Shown here: in pieces, positions 36,240 to 47,300 of the stretch | Numbering within the stretch: position 1 is the first letter of the stretch | How the letters are laid out: each line of letters starts with the position of its first letter | Notes under the pieces: model-generated | Database searches by the model: none | Seen by the model: only the letters and a program-made list of their open reading frames with translations | What the model was told of the DNA's origin: nothing | Program-made: the position numbers and the translations under genes | Source of the DNA: Parasponia andersonii | Lineage: Eukaryota > Streptophyta > Magnoliopsida > Rosales > Cannabaceae | Assembly (NCBI GenBank): GCA_002914805.1 | Contig: JXTB01000007.1 | Span: forward strand, 1,580,923 to 1,644,922 | DNA length: 64,000 nucleotides | Direction of reading: 5' to 3'

Positions 36240-36713
36240 CTAACTGTAAATCACTGAAACACAAGAGCAAAGTGAACAATGTTTAAGCATACTAACAAGT
36301 ACAAAACATACAGTAAAAAAATCTGGAAATAAACTAGTAACTATAAATTGAAATCTAGGGTATGCATTTATTTGATTATTTAAAAAATGTACAAGGAAAT
36401 CAAAGCTACTAATAATATTTACAGGAGATTCTAATATGGTAAAGCACCTTCGATTCTTTCTTTTTGGGCAACAGAAGACATTATTTGCTGTTATAGAAGG
36501 CCTAAACACAAATAGTGTATCTCTCTACAGAAGAAACTAACAAATATAAGAAAAAGAAGCACAATTGCTTTAACTAGGAATAACCATTCAGAAACAGTAG
36601 CATCAGTCGCCCTCTAAAGACCACAGATCCTTAAATTGTAAGCAAACAGAGATAAGCTTGATGTGACGTGGCGTGGAACCTCAGCCTAACACATTTCTCC
36701 AAGGAATAAGTAT
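36240..36713 (-). other. Probable 3' UTR and downstream region of the RING gene
   Basis: It lies just after the stop codon on the minus strand. AATAAA on the minus strand (plus TTTATT at about 36367) is a plausible poly(A) signal about 350 bases beyond the stop. The short frame at 36240-36509 shows no protein-like features. Confidence 0.35.
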
Positions 36714-37982
36714 TTATCTCAACCTTCTCCTCCTACTTTCACGTGGAACTCTTGGAGCACCAGACATTCTCCTAGAAGATGAAGAGATCTCTGTTTCATA
36801 GGTTTCTTCAGTATTTATTCTCTGATTTTCGACAGCCGGAACAGCAGGATCAATGTCAATTAAAAAAGACAAAGTAGAAGGAAGCACAGCATAACTGCTT
36901 CCAGCCGCAGTATCTGATGTTTGGCTTTCTGCTTGTGTAATATCAGCCAAAACCGAAGCTGCATCAGAATTATCAATATGTAGAGATTGTTGACCAGTGA
37001 TTCTCATCTGAGGACCATTATTATATGTTTCTAAGCTGTCAATTAATCTTCCAGCAGAATCTGCGGCAGAATTCAATGCTGATGAAAGGGAAGAAAACGA
37101 AGCATCTGCTTGTAGTGTTTGTCTAGAAAAGTGAGCAATATCACGCCGTTGGTTGCTTAATGTCTCTGTTTGATATCGGGTCAGCAAAGAACTGGTTCTC
37201 TCTTCAATGGTGCCAACTATATTAGTAAGTAGCTGAATCCTCTCCTCAATCCGAGCAGATGGCAATGGTAGTCCTCGATTAATGCGACACTGCCTCTTAC
37301 TCTCAACCCTTTTAGCCTGGGGTCTAGGAGGGAACTCCAAACCAGACTCCTTCGACTTACAAGAATAGTTACCATCCCCATTGCCATAAATCGGAACTAA
37401 AGTCGATTCCATCACTTCTCCTCCACAAACTGGGCATTCTTTCACATTTGTATGGTCATACTCATAAGGCAAGTGATAAAAGCATGGCCAACAAAACAAA
37501 TGACCACAACAGGTTAGTATAGGCTCCATGGCCATTTCCAAGCATATATTGCAATCAAAAAAGCCCCCACCACGGTGTTCACCTATCTTCTCATTTGAAT
37601 TCATTTCAAGTGCCTTGGCTATCAAATGGGCACAATTCCTTTTCTTGAAATTACCACTTTCCATCATTCCTTCTCGACCTACAATAGGACCATCCCCCCC
37701 ACCATACAACACACCATCATTTCGAGCATCCCCAGTTGCATGTTCTACAGCAGATACATCAACAGTTGGAGGTGGAATACGGCCTTGAAGCCACCTCCGA
37801 CGCTCCCTAGCTCTCGAGGTAACCGCCTCTAAGTGCCTGATTCGTTCCTCAATACGATCTTGGGCAGTCTCTAATTCATTCAGTATAGATTCCAGTCCAA
37901 CCCAGGAATACTGAGACTGGTCCAAAGGCTCCTGGTTCAAATCAAGACCCAATATATCTTCCCTTATGTTGTCATTCTCCAT
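36714..37982 (-). CDS. C3HC4 RING-type E3 ubiquitin ligase, MUSE1/MUSE2-like (422 aa)
   Basis: Intact single-exon coding region. It starts at ATG 37982 (M-E-N-D-N-I-R-E); the frame is open further upstream, but only from a GTG. Residues 11-20 are the LGLDLNQEPL motif. Residues 31-66 form a charged helix, likely a coiled coil (IEERIRHLEAVTSRARERRR). The RING finger is at 144-186 with all eight ligands (C-N-I-C, C-G-H-L-F-C-W-P-C, C-P-V-C). The serine-rich tail ends in an arginine cluster (SRRRRLR). There is no signal peptide and no C-terminal membrane anchor, unlike RMA-type ligases. Length and motifs agree with Arabidopsis MUSE1/MUSE2 (AT3G58030/AT2G42030), which limit certain TIR-type immune receptors. 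RING proteins pass ubiquitin from E2 to substrate; the substrate here is unknown. This is the only clear host gene in the window. Confidence 0.92.
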   Translation of the reverse strand: MENDNIREDILGLDLNQEPLDQSQYSWVGLESILNELETAQDRIEERIRHLEAVTSRARERRRWLQGRIPPPTVDVSAVEHATGDARNDGVLYGGGDGPIVGREGMMESGNFKKRNCAHLIAKALEMNSNEKIGEHRGGGFFDCNICLEMAMEPILTCCGHLFCWPCFYHLPYEYDHTNVKECPVCGGEVMESTLVPIYGNGDGNYSCKSKESGLEFPPRPQAKRVESKRQCRINRGLPLPSARIEERIQLLTNIVGTIEERTSSLLTRYQTETLSNQRRDIAHFSRQTLQADASFSSLSSALNSAADSAGRLIDSLETYNNGPQMRITGQQSLHIDNSDAASVLADITQAESQTSDTAAGSSYAVLPSTLSFLIDIDPAVPAVENQRINTEETYETEISSSSRRMSGAPRVPRESRRRRLR

Positions 37983-38053
37983 TACTAAAATCAACAAAAC
38001 ACGACAAACAGGCTCCACAATCCTAACAATTCAAAAGCTCTAGCGCCAATCGA

Positions 38054-38333
38054 CTGCAATAACAGTTTCTTATTAAATGAAAAAGCTTCTCTAAAATCTC
38101 TCTTTATAATTTCCCATAGCAAAATTCCACTACTCTGCAATTTAAAAAATAAAATAAAATAACCCAATAATAATAATTAAAAATTATTCGTAGCCATAAC
38201 ATAAAATCTCCCAAAAACCACGAAAATCAATAAACTTTGATAGCAGGATCGTAATTCAAAAAAAGGTTTAGAAGAAATTAGAAATATTAGGTGCAAAAAG
38301 AAAAAAGAGAAGAGAGTTAATGAAATTGAGAAC
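38054..38333 (-). other. Predicted intron in the 5' UTR of the RING gene
   Basis: On the minus strand CAACAAG|GTTCTC (donor, 38333) and TTATTGCAG|TCGATT (acceptor, 38054) bound a 280-bp AT-rich segment. It ends 71 bases before the ATG. Leader introns are common in this kind of plant gene. Prediction from splice consensus only. Confidence 0.55.
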
Positions 38334-38500
38334 CTTGTTGTAGGAAAGAAACAAGCTCAGGCTCCGTCGGGATGTTGATGAAGATCGCCGACTAGTGAAC
38401 CGATGAACACAATACGACTTCCACAATTTCCTTGACCTGAACCCTCGTCATGGCTTCAGGTTCCTTTTTTCCCCAAAAAAAAAAAAAAAAAAAAAAAAAA
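38334..38500 (-). promoter_or_regulatory. Probable first exon/leader and promoter edge of the RING gene, with uORF
   Basis: More GC-rich than its surroundings. It contains a 19-codon upstream frame on the minus strand (ATG at 38451, TAG at 38392-38394) that would lie in the leader if transcription starts above it. A run of 26 A (38475-38500, plus strand) sits just upstream. Confidence 0.4.
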
Positions 38501-40032
38501 TGAAGCAAAAGAAGAATCTGATAAACGAACTACAATAGACAAAGATGATCGAGAGGAGGGCAGGGCGAATCGGACCTCAGATTATTGTCCTTTGCACAAG
38601 CTTGGTCCATACGAACGACATCGTGGTGAGGGTAAACGGCACCGTAACGCTTGCTTTGTTTTTTTTTTTTTTGGCTTTTAGGGTTTATGGCAAAAAATTA
38701 AAAACAAAATGGTCCTCAACTATCTGATCCGTGGCAATTTGGTGTTGGAGGTTTAATTATAACAATTATGTCATGAGCTTTCCGACGTGAAACAATTTGG
38801 TTTTGCACTACACACAAAAATTTAGAGAGAAGAAAAAAATATATTATTTACATTTTTAGGGTATTTTGAGCTGTAAATTTAGAGAATATTTTTTTTTTTT
38901 GTAATTATTCATTTTTATGTTTTAAAATTTTTAAATTATTTTTTAAATATATTTTTAAATACTATTACGTGTTTGTTTTTTTACGTATATTTTTAGTTGA
39001 AAATTTAATAATATATTATAATTTAAATATATAAGAATAAAATTATTGAAAATCAGAAAATTTGTAGAATTAATTGTCATAATAAAAACGAGAACTATAT
39101 TGTCATAAATTATCATTTGTGCCATTAAACCTAGCATTCAATGTATCTTTTTCTCGCCTTTTTGTCCTTATGAATGGATAAGTTGAAAATTCTTAGTTTA
39201 ATTTAAATATACTCTGTCCCTTGTAGAACTAACTCTTATGGACGACTTCGAATCACGGATGTGATTCCAACGACTTTTATAATATTTTAAAAAATTTGAC
39301 TCCTTAATCTCGTACTCACTTATTCTGTAGAATATATTCGAGTATTCTACGAAATTACATTAGAAAGGTGTAGACAACTTCTTAAGAACACGTTTAGATA
39401 GCATTACTAGTAAAGGAGGTCACATGCTTTCCACGTATCATCTCTGTTTACTTAATTTTGAAGGTTGTTTTCCTTTGTTTTTTTTTTTTTTAGTGATGTT
39501 GTTAAAACGATTTAGCTGGATTAATAACATTCCCTAAGAGAAACCTTTTTCAAAAAAAAAAAAAAAAAAAGAAGAAGAAAGAGCAACAAAGAGACTTAAA
39601 TGATGTAATTAGGAGAAAATAAAAAAGAAAAAAAAAACAACATCACAATAAAATTGGAAAGCAATGAAAATTAAGTTAATAGATATAGATTAATTCTCAC
39701 ATTTATTAGCGAGTTAGTATGGCTTTTGTTTTTCAGATTCATTTATATTTTATCCATATTAAATAAATAGGTAATTTTAATATACTTAGTTGAAATAAAT
39801 ATAGATTAATCGAAAATCTGAGTGTGTTATCAACCTTTTTTTTTAACGGAAGAAACTAAATACATAAAAGAGCTACAAAAGAGACTTCAATTTCTCATTA
39901 GTGAAAAAAAATACTTTTAACGAATTATATCATTTTTAGAATAAATAGCTAATGATTTAATAAGGATATTGCCATAAAATTAAGCAGCAATAGTGATTTC
40001 ATAAGGATATTGCCATAAAATTAAGGAGCAAT
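38501..40032. other. Intergenic AT-rich stretch
   Basis: No gene found. The text at 38700-38810 (GATCCGTGGCAATTTGG) looks like the end of some repeat, class unknown. A-runs at 39550-39570. A 41-bp tandem duplication at 39954-40032 (ATAAGGATATTGCCATAAAA in both units) ends exactly where the CACTA element begins. Confidence 0.5.
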
Positions 40033-40377
40033 CACTATAATATTACAGTAAACTAACGACAATTTTAATGCATATATCGTTAAATTGGCACCTTTAATTA
40101 AAATTTGACCAGAAGTTTCAACAAAACTATCGTTATTGGTGAGGGGATATTTAACGTCAGTTACACGGAAACCGTCATTAAAAATCTTTCCCAGAGAAAA
40201 TTTTTTTCTCTTCCCCTAGGCAATACCACAAAATTAAATCTACCTAAAAAAGATTTCAAATCAATTTAAAAACATGTAAATCCATATATAACTTTAATAA
40301 AGTATACATAAGAAACATAATTAAAATCTAGGGTCACATATGGAATGCAAGATAAAGACGAGATTTGATTGGATTAA

Positions 40378-41028
40378 ACTAATCCATATTTGGTGCATGC
40401 GTATAAGAGGGATTATATTATATTCAAATAATCTATTCCAAAAATAATACCCTTATAAGAGGATAATCTTATCCTCATGAGAATTTAGGATTAGGAGATA
40501 TTAGGAATTTGATTAAAAATAATAAAATATTTTTGAAGAAGCAAAAATGGTACTTTTGAAATTAAACATTAAAAGTGGTATTTTCAAAATTAATTTTTAA
40601 AAGTGGTAAACATGAAATGGTATTTTTCAAAAAAAAATAGAAGTCGTATTTTTGCAAATAATTTTACAAAAAATGATATTTTTCCAAAAAAGATTTAAGT
40701 TTTAAAAGTGATATTTTTCAAAATATTTTCTTAAAAGTGTTATTTTGTAAATAAGTTTTTTAAAAATGATATTTTTTACAAAACTAAGTTTTAAAAATCG
40801 TATTTTTCTAAAATAATTTTTAAAAGTGGAATTTTGCTAAATAATCAAACCTCAAAATTTGTTATTGAGTTAAAATTATGAAACACATGTTAATCCTATC
40901 CTAACAAAAAATAGCACACTTTACATGGGATATGATTGAATTACAATTTTATCTTATCCTATCTTATCAAATCCAATCCAATCTAATCCATTCTTATCCT
41001 ATCATATCATGCGTACCAAACAAAGCCA
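40378..41028. mobile_element. Tourist-like MITE containing a short-period repeat array
   Basis: Imperfect inverted ends: ATATTTGGTGCATGCGTATA near 40385, and GGCTTTGTTTGGTACGCATG when the right end is read in minus. Flanking TAA is present at 40375-40377 and 41029-41031, the TSD expected for PIF/Harbinger MITEs. No coding. The middle is the array at 40545-40850. Confidence 0.5.
40545..40850 (+). repeat. Degenerate tandem array, period about 32-35 bp
   Basis: About nine to ten direct units of the form TTTTAAAAGTGGTATTTTTC with variable A/T linkers. The same unit makes up the arms of the foldback elements at 25971-26205 and 34797-35140. Confidence 0.6.
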
Positions 41029-41517
41029 TAACTAATATGTTTCTACTATATAGGCAATATACTCTAACATAAACATATTTAAGAACTAATAATAAGTTTC
41101 TATGTACATATCGCTAACAATTGCAGCCTAAACATATCGAAAGTTATATTAACAACTCTAACATAAATAAAGTGAACTAATCATGATACACTCTAGCATA
41201 AATACCATATTCAATGTAATTGAGTTGAGATAGATAGACACTATAATTATAGTATAACTATTGTTAAAACATATAAAGATTAAAGATAATAAAGATATCT
41301 TATACGAACAAACTATATCTTATATCTTAATATGATACTGAGTTAGATTATCTCTTATTCCCCTTCTTTCCATGTCTGTATAAAAATTTTGAATATATTA
41401 AATGAAACATGTGTTACAAAAACTAATGGATCAAATAAATAAACATATGTTCTATATATTATACTTTACGTTAACAGTGTTAAGAGATTTATAGTATCCG
41501 GTCATTGTCCAAGTGAA

Positions 41518-42860
41518 TATTGACTTATGCAGCTTTCAATCTTATCTTGTTTTGATAATAACAAACATGTGATTTAATTACTAATAATTGGCTTGAGTTT
41601 GTAGTTATGAAGTTGGAAAAGAAATTGATAAAACTCAAGAAATGAAGTTCTCAAGAATAGAGCATCATTGATAAATCTCGAAGGATAAAGATGAATGTGA
41701 AGAATCAAGATTTTAGATCAAATCTAAATAGGTTAAAATTTATTTCCTAGTCTTGTACTTGATTTATTGTATTGCACAAAATATTCTCTTTGATATGGCT
41801 CAAAAATCTTTCAAATGATTTTTCAAACGAATCTTCAAAGAATTAGCTAAACTTTAAACCATTGATTGTTTGAAAATAAATTTCTTTTTAAATCTAGCCT
41901 AAATATTCTCAAAAGTACATTTTCTTAAAGTTAAAAATGTTTTGATAAAATGAAGTTTTTAAAACAACCAAATTAGTTCAAAGAAACAAAATACCCTTTG
42001 TTTCTGACTGATTTTGTTCGACCAAAATGAAAGCCAAAAATGGCTATTGGAGCTGAACTGGCATTCAGGACTCCAACGGTTATTTTTTGGTTGACCAAAA
42101 ATATTTCTGGTCGACCAAAATTCTGGCAACAAGATACCAACGGTAAAAAATGGCTAGTTTTTGAAGATACCTTTAAATAGAGCCAAGTTTGATGACTTAA
42201 ACAGATAGAATACAAACCTATATTGATACCCAATCAGATTCTAAGTGCAAAAGCTCTCTTTTACTCAACTATAACTTTCAAATCTATTTGAGCTATTCCT
42301 AGAATATCATTTGTGCATTGTTCTCAAATCACTTAAGCTTATATTGTATTATTTCTTTGAAAGGTGATTCTTTGAGTGAGTGTTCACTTGTATTTTCATA
42401 AAAATATTTTTAAGAGGTAAGGTTAGCACCGGAGTCATAAACAACTCGGTATAGGTGAGGTTGACACTGGATTCTAAACAATCCGTGGTTAGGCGTAATA
42501 GAGTCGGATTCAAGACTATTGTAAAGGCGTGGGTGTGCTTAAGAAGAAATCACTCTAGATTGTACAAGGGTTCGATCATGCCCATAATTTTGATCCGATA
42601 ATGGAAAGCTATAAGCAAGTTGCGGAGAACCGGGGACGTAGGCAAACCGTCGTGTTTGTCGAACCTCGTAAAAATAGCGTTTGCATCTCTCTATCCCTAT
42701 CTCTTTAATTTATTTACTTTAGTATTGTGCTTATTTATTCGCTATTTTTACTTGTCTTATTTATTATTTACTCAATCTTATTACTTTAATTAAAAAGTTT
42801 GAAAAAGTCTTAATAACCCAATTCACCCCCCATCTTGGGTTAGCTATTCTTGGGACAACA
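41518..42860 (+). mobile_element. Copia (SIRE-like) solo LTR (1343 bp)
   Basis: It runs from TATTGACTTATGC to CTTGGGACAACA with perfect TSDs GTGAA (41513-41517, 42861-42865). The canonical TG start has become TA. Typical contents: TTTTGATAATAACAAACATG near the start, GGTCGACCAAAA words (42097-42120), a TATA region TTTAAATAGAGCC (about 42172), and CCCAATTCACCCCC near the end. No internal region. Confidence 0.8.
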
Positions 42861-43629
42861 GTGAATATAAGAAATAAGTATATTTTGAGACATATTAATC
42901 ACCATTAACATCTAATGTTGCCTACAAAAGACCAATCATAAATTAAATAAAACTTATACAAACTCAACCATATACCAATTTAGCATTAAAAAAAAGATAA
43001 TATTTACCTAATATTATAAAGAGCTAATAATAGTACTCTGTTGCTTCCTACATGGAAATAATATAAAAGGTCATACGAGTGACTCTCATTTTTAATACCA
43101 GAAAGATAATGATAAATACCACCAATCTAATCTTTCGATGCCAACTCAAAGTATTACCATTTATCATTATGTACCTCCAAATTCAACTTAATTCATATAT
43201 AGTACAAACTTTTGACTATTTTGAAGTTAATAAACTAAATAATCTCAAGTCAATGAAAATACTAAGTACACATATTATAAAGTCACATAATACTAATTAA
43301 TTAATGGTAATGTGGTTGAACTAATAAGCTATAATTACTAATATCCACTATCAAAATAATATAAAATAATCAAATAATATACATTATGAAGATTTAATTT
43401 CTTAAAATAAAATTTTCAAATTAATTAAAAGTAGTGAAGAAAAATACCTCAAATTGAGTAAAAACGTTTCAATACTCTAAAATTGAGCTAAAAATTATTC
43501 TACCTATTTAAATTAAAACCTAAATCAACAAAAAATGGAAACAAAGTTATATACTGATCGAGAATTATAATTGTTAACTGTAGAAAAACTTAAACTTTTC
43601 TAGGGTACAAACAATTACTAAATGCTAAC

Positions 43630-44382
43630 TGTTGATGGAGGTTTTATCAACAATAAATTTATAAATAATTAAGAGATGTGGCCTGTTGAATTGAAATAAT
43701 AATCAAAGCAAATAAGGAGAGAGGGATTTATAGTGGTTCAGCCCCAAAAAAGATGAGCCTACGTCCACTGTTTTCTGACTATTTTATGGATAATGATGAA
43801 CACTCAAGGTTACAATTTTGTCTGGGAATCAGAAAGACTCAAAAACTATTGAAGAATACTAACGCCTTAGACTACCCAAACTTGAATTTGCTCTGACTTC
43901 TATTCTCTGTAACTTGTTTCTGCCCAGGAATTTGGTGTGTTCTTCTTCGGATCATAGAGTCCCCTTTTTATAGATAAGGGTAACCCCATCCCCCTAGGTT
44001 CCTTATGTCCCTAGGATCCTAATTGAACAAACGGGTAACTATACAATTGGGTAACATAAATTAAGTAACAATATAATTGGATAACTACTCAAAAAGGATA
44101 ACTAGTTAATCGCAAATAGGAGTCTTCAGTTTCCCTTTCCTTGTAGGCTTCTTCCACAGCATTTACTTGTTTCCCTCTTCTTGTAGGTTTCCTTTATTGT
44201 ATTTGCGTGTTTCCCTTTTCTTATAGGTTTCCTGTTTGTTAAGGAAAACTGCACGGAGAAGGTCGCACAAAAACCTGCGGAAGAGGTCGCATACAAGCAC
44301 CACGAAGGAGGTCGCATATATCCTTCGCGAAAGAGGTCGCATATAATTCTTATGCGACCTTAGGATTTTAGACCGCACAACA
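43630..44382 (-). mobile_element. Tat-family solo LTR (753 bp)
   Basis: Inverse of the LTR at 27000-27659: it starts TGTTGATGGAGGTTTTATCA and ends TTTTAGACCGCACAACA, with shared text GATGAGCCTACGTCCACTGT. Perfect TSDs CTAAC (43625-43629, 44383-44387). Its upstream part has GTAACTAT/GGGTAAC words and AGGTCGCATA repeats, more than in the full element. Confidence 0.85.
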
Positions 44383-44901
44383 CTAACTACTCTTAAAAAT
44401 TATAAGTATATAAAGCTTAACCAAGTCAATTGGAATTATATGTACCAAATGATTAGGGTGATTTTGGTAGTCAAAATTGTTAAAATAAGGATGGTTGTGC
44501 ATGAGGAAGATGAAGTTAGGAGCAGTAGGCGAGCTCTTGACTAGGGAGAAGAAAGAGAATAAGGTTTGAGCTAGTCTTAGCCCTCATTTATATGACTTTT
44601 AATAGTGGTAAAAAGATAAATTTGAGCATTAACAACAGTTTTACTGCAATCGCCGTTAAAGGTCTAAAAACTTTTAAACTTTTAATAGTGGTTATATTAG
44701 TACTGTCGAGAAAAATTAAAATTTGAGCATGAATAACAATTCTAATACAACTTCCGTTAAAGGTTTAAAATAAAGATTTAAAACTTTTCTCGGCAATTAT
44801 ATCCGAACTGCCGAGAAAAATTAAAATTGATAATTAGCAGCAGTTCTATTTTAACCACTATTAATAATTTGTCGTTAAAAGTCCTTTTGATTGTAGTGAT
44901 A

Positions 44902-45060
44902 TCTTGAACAAATAAAAAGAGACAACTCCATAAAAGCAAGAGTGTTGGCTACCATGTTCTTTAAGTGAGCAACATGATAGCAAGTACCACCTCCAATAGG
45001 TGAGAGAAAATCTACAACATCTTTAACTAAAAGACTATCACATGAGTCAATAGCACAAGT
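44902..45060 (-). pseudogene. RNase H-like LINE remnant, C-terminal part
   Basis: The minus strand reads SCDSLLVKDVVDFLSP followed by YHVAHLKNMVANTLAFMELS. This is the pattern of the RNase H domain of plant LINEs (S-D-S/C-L...H-V-x-R...N-x-V-A-H-x-L-A), although the usual R is K. It continues across the solo LTR at 47192-47300. It ends at the CACTA border, so the CACTA element may have inserted into it. Confidence 0.5.
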
Positions 45061-47191
45061 TGTGACGACCCGTACATAAGAAAAAAGGGGAGGATTTATT
45101 TATATAATATAAAAAATATAAGGATAAATAAAAAGTTTAATTAGCCCTTACCTATAGATGTTTATTAAGGGTTAATTTGGTAATTCAATTAGAGACAATT
45201 TAAGAAACTCTAAGAGTTTAATAATCTGCTCAGTTTTATACGTACGCTATATAGAGATAGCCACATAGTTTTAAGGAAGAAGGAGAAGTAAGAAGAAGAT
45301 TCAATTCATCTGAATGTTAAGGTAATTAACTATAATATATTGAGTCTACATCTACTAATTAAATTTTTGGGGATTAGAATTGCATGTCAAAGTGTTAGAG
45401 TTTTAATTTATCCGTAAATATTTTATGAACTATTAGGATAAATCTGATATAGATAAAATCTATTGATATTAGATTCAAACAAGATAAATTTTGAGTAATT
45501 TGGTCAGGTAAATAGAAAGCTATAGATTTTTGAATGTTTCACATAGGTAAAAAATGTAATAATGATTATGACTATATTTATAGAGGTTTTAGCTGTCGAA
45601 TTGAGTCATATTTTATATGACTGGAAAACTTATTGAATTATCTTTCCAACGGTATATAATTTATCAAAAATAAACTTATAATCAGAGAGTTACAATCATT
45701 TGAAATGAGTATTATGAATCTGCAAAATTAGAAATTTTCAGCACTTTGGGCGAAACATGGCCACAGCTTATCCGGCTGTGCGAGACTTATCTATAGAGCT
45801 TATAGCCACATTTTTAGTACTTTTAGGACTCCATGACTTGTAAAATAGGTTCTCTAAGTTTGGGAATTTTTAGAGAAAGGTTAGAATTATTATGAATCAT
45901 GAGAAATTGATATTATTGGGAATAACTATAGAGTTGATTATAAAAGATACTGGGCAATAAGTAGTCAATTCTTTTTAGTTAAATTAGAGTATGATTTTAT
46001 TGTTATGATACTTATATTTGATTTGTGTAATAATAGGTATTTGAGAGGTTATGTTGATTATTTTGGTTAAATAGGCAAAGTGAACGGGGTAAGTAACCTT
46101 TGATCTTTTCTAGTAGTTTTCTTCATCCAAAAGCTAATTATTTTATTATTTTATTATTTCTAATAGAATCATGTTTATAAATTATTTTCTTTAAAATATA
46201 ATTTCAAGTAAAAATATATTTTTGTAATAAGACTATTTATTGAAAGAAAACTATTTTATTGAAACAATGTAATTTTTATAAAAAATAATAAGATTCTATA
46301 TTTTATACTAAATTATGGATTAGGTATATAAATTATAATTAAACAGGTTACAAGAAAATTATTTTAGAATGACTATAATGTTATAATGAGATGAAAGTAA
46401 ATTGTTTATAATTCGTTATTGTAAATAAGTATTTTAAAACCTTTTTTAGTGACTATGCATATAAACCCAATCTACAAGAGTTCTATGTGAATAGTATTGA
46501 TCTTGCTACAAGGTTAAATATAGTAGATTCGTACTTGGCTACAAGAGTTATCTGTAGTAGATTCAGAACTGCCTAAATATATTATTTGTGACAGATTCAG
46601 ACCTAGTCACATAGGTTAAGTATAGTCATAGTCACTAAAAACTAGAGAGAAGTATAGTTAAAATTATTATTGATTGGAAGGGGATTCGAAAAGATAGATT
46701 TGGAAACTTATTACTTCTTTTTATTAAATTGTTTACTAAACGACTTGATTTGAGTATTTTCAAAGTATTAATTTCTAAAACTAAATTTATTCTGAAAAAT
46801 ATTTGTTAATGATCTTGGTTTATATACGCTTAATCCAACTAGATAAAGTTACTGGTTTCTTACTAGGCTTCTAGGAAACTTATTTAGTAGTAATTGGGGT
46901 GTATGGTTCAAAGAAAAGTATATGGTTCAAAGAGAAGAATTTCTTCATCTTGATTTAGAAAATGTAAAGACTCAGAAGATTGATAATCTTGAATTTATTG
47001 GATTATAGTTTCTGCTATATAGTACTTATTTTGAATATTTAGAGACTTTATAAAAGTAGTTGAATTTTATATTATACATTAGTATTTATTGGAAGATTAA
47101 ATATTCTTAATTATATTGGTTTATAGAAAGATGCCTATAGAGCTTTACATTATAGGCATGCGGCGCATATCCTTGGATGTAGAATGTGACA
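45061..47191. mobile_element. Gypsy-like solo LTR (2131 bp)
   Basis: TGTGACGACCCG...GTAGAATGTGACA with perfect TSDs CAAGT (45056-45060, 47192-47196). Its outer end resembles the LTRs at 48696 and 14164. A TATA-like GCTATATAGAGATAGCC (about 45247) and GGTAAGTAAC (about 46088) read in plus suggest plus orientation, unproven. No coding interior. Confidence 0.8.
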
Positions 47192-47300
47192 CAAGTAGAA
47201 ATATCTAAGATAACAGATTAAGCATCACACTTAACAAAATCAACCAAAAGTCTCCTAGAAAACGCAGGACAAAGGCTATCTTGCATAGTCTCTTTTGTAG
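47192..47300 (-). pseudogene. RNase H-like LINE remnant, N-terminal part
   Basis: The minus strand reads DSLCPAFSRRLLVDFVKCDA then a stop, and connects across the solo LTR to the RNase H-like text at 44902-45060. Weak on its own; the link rests on the TSD-defined insertion. Confidence 0.35.

Larger units (their letters stand above)
40033..44898. mobile_element. CACTA-type DNA transposon, non-autonomous, with nested insertions
   Basis: The left end is CACTATAATATTACAG. The right end read in minus is CACTACAATCAAAAGG. Both continue to a shared ACGACAA. Subterminal words of the TTTAACGG/CGTTAAA/ACCGTCATT type recur inside both ends (40070-40190 and 44640-44890), as is typical of CACTA elements. 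No transposase frame was found. The flanking trinucleotides AAT (40030-40032) and ATA (44899-44901) do not match, so the 3-bp TSD is lost or one end is misplaced. Inside lie a MITE, a copia solo LTR and a Tat solo LTR. Without them the element is about 2.1 kb. Confidence 0.6.

Noticed and set aside
37983..38018. N-terminal extension of the RING protein by 12 residues
   Set aside because: The extension begins at GTG, not ATG. Nuclear plant genes start at ATG, and the next in-frame ATG (37982) leads straight into the conserved motif.
38545..38727. Small plus-strand gene next to the RING gene
   Set aside because: 60 codons with low-complexity end and no recognisable motif; probably promoter-side sequence.
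40033..44898. CACTA transposase gene inside the element
   Set aside because: No frame with transposase motifs on either strand; remaining frames are short and AT-rich.
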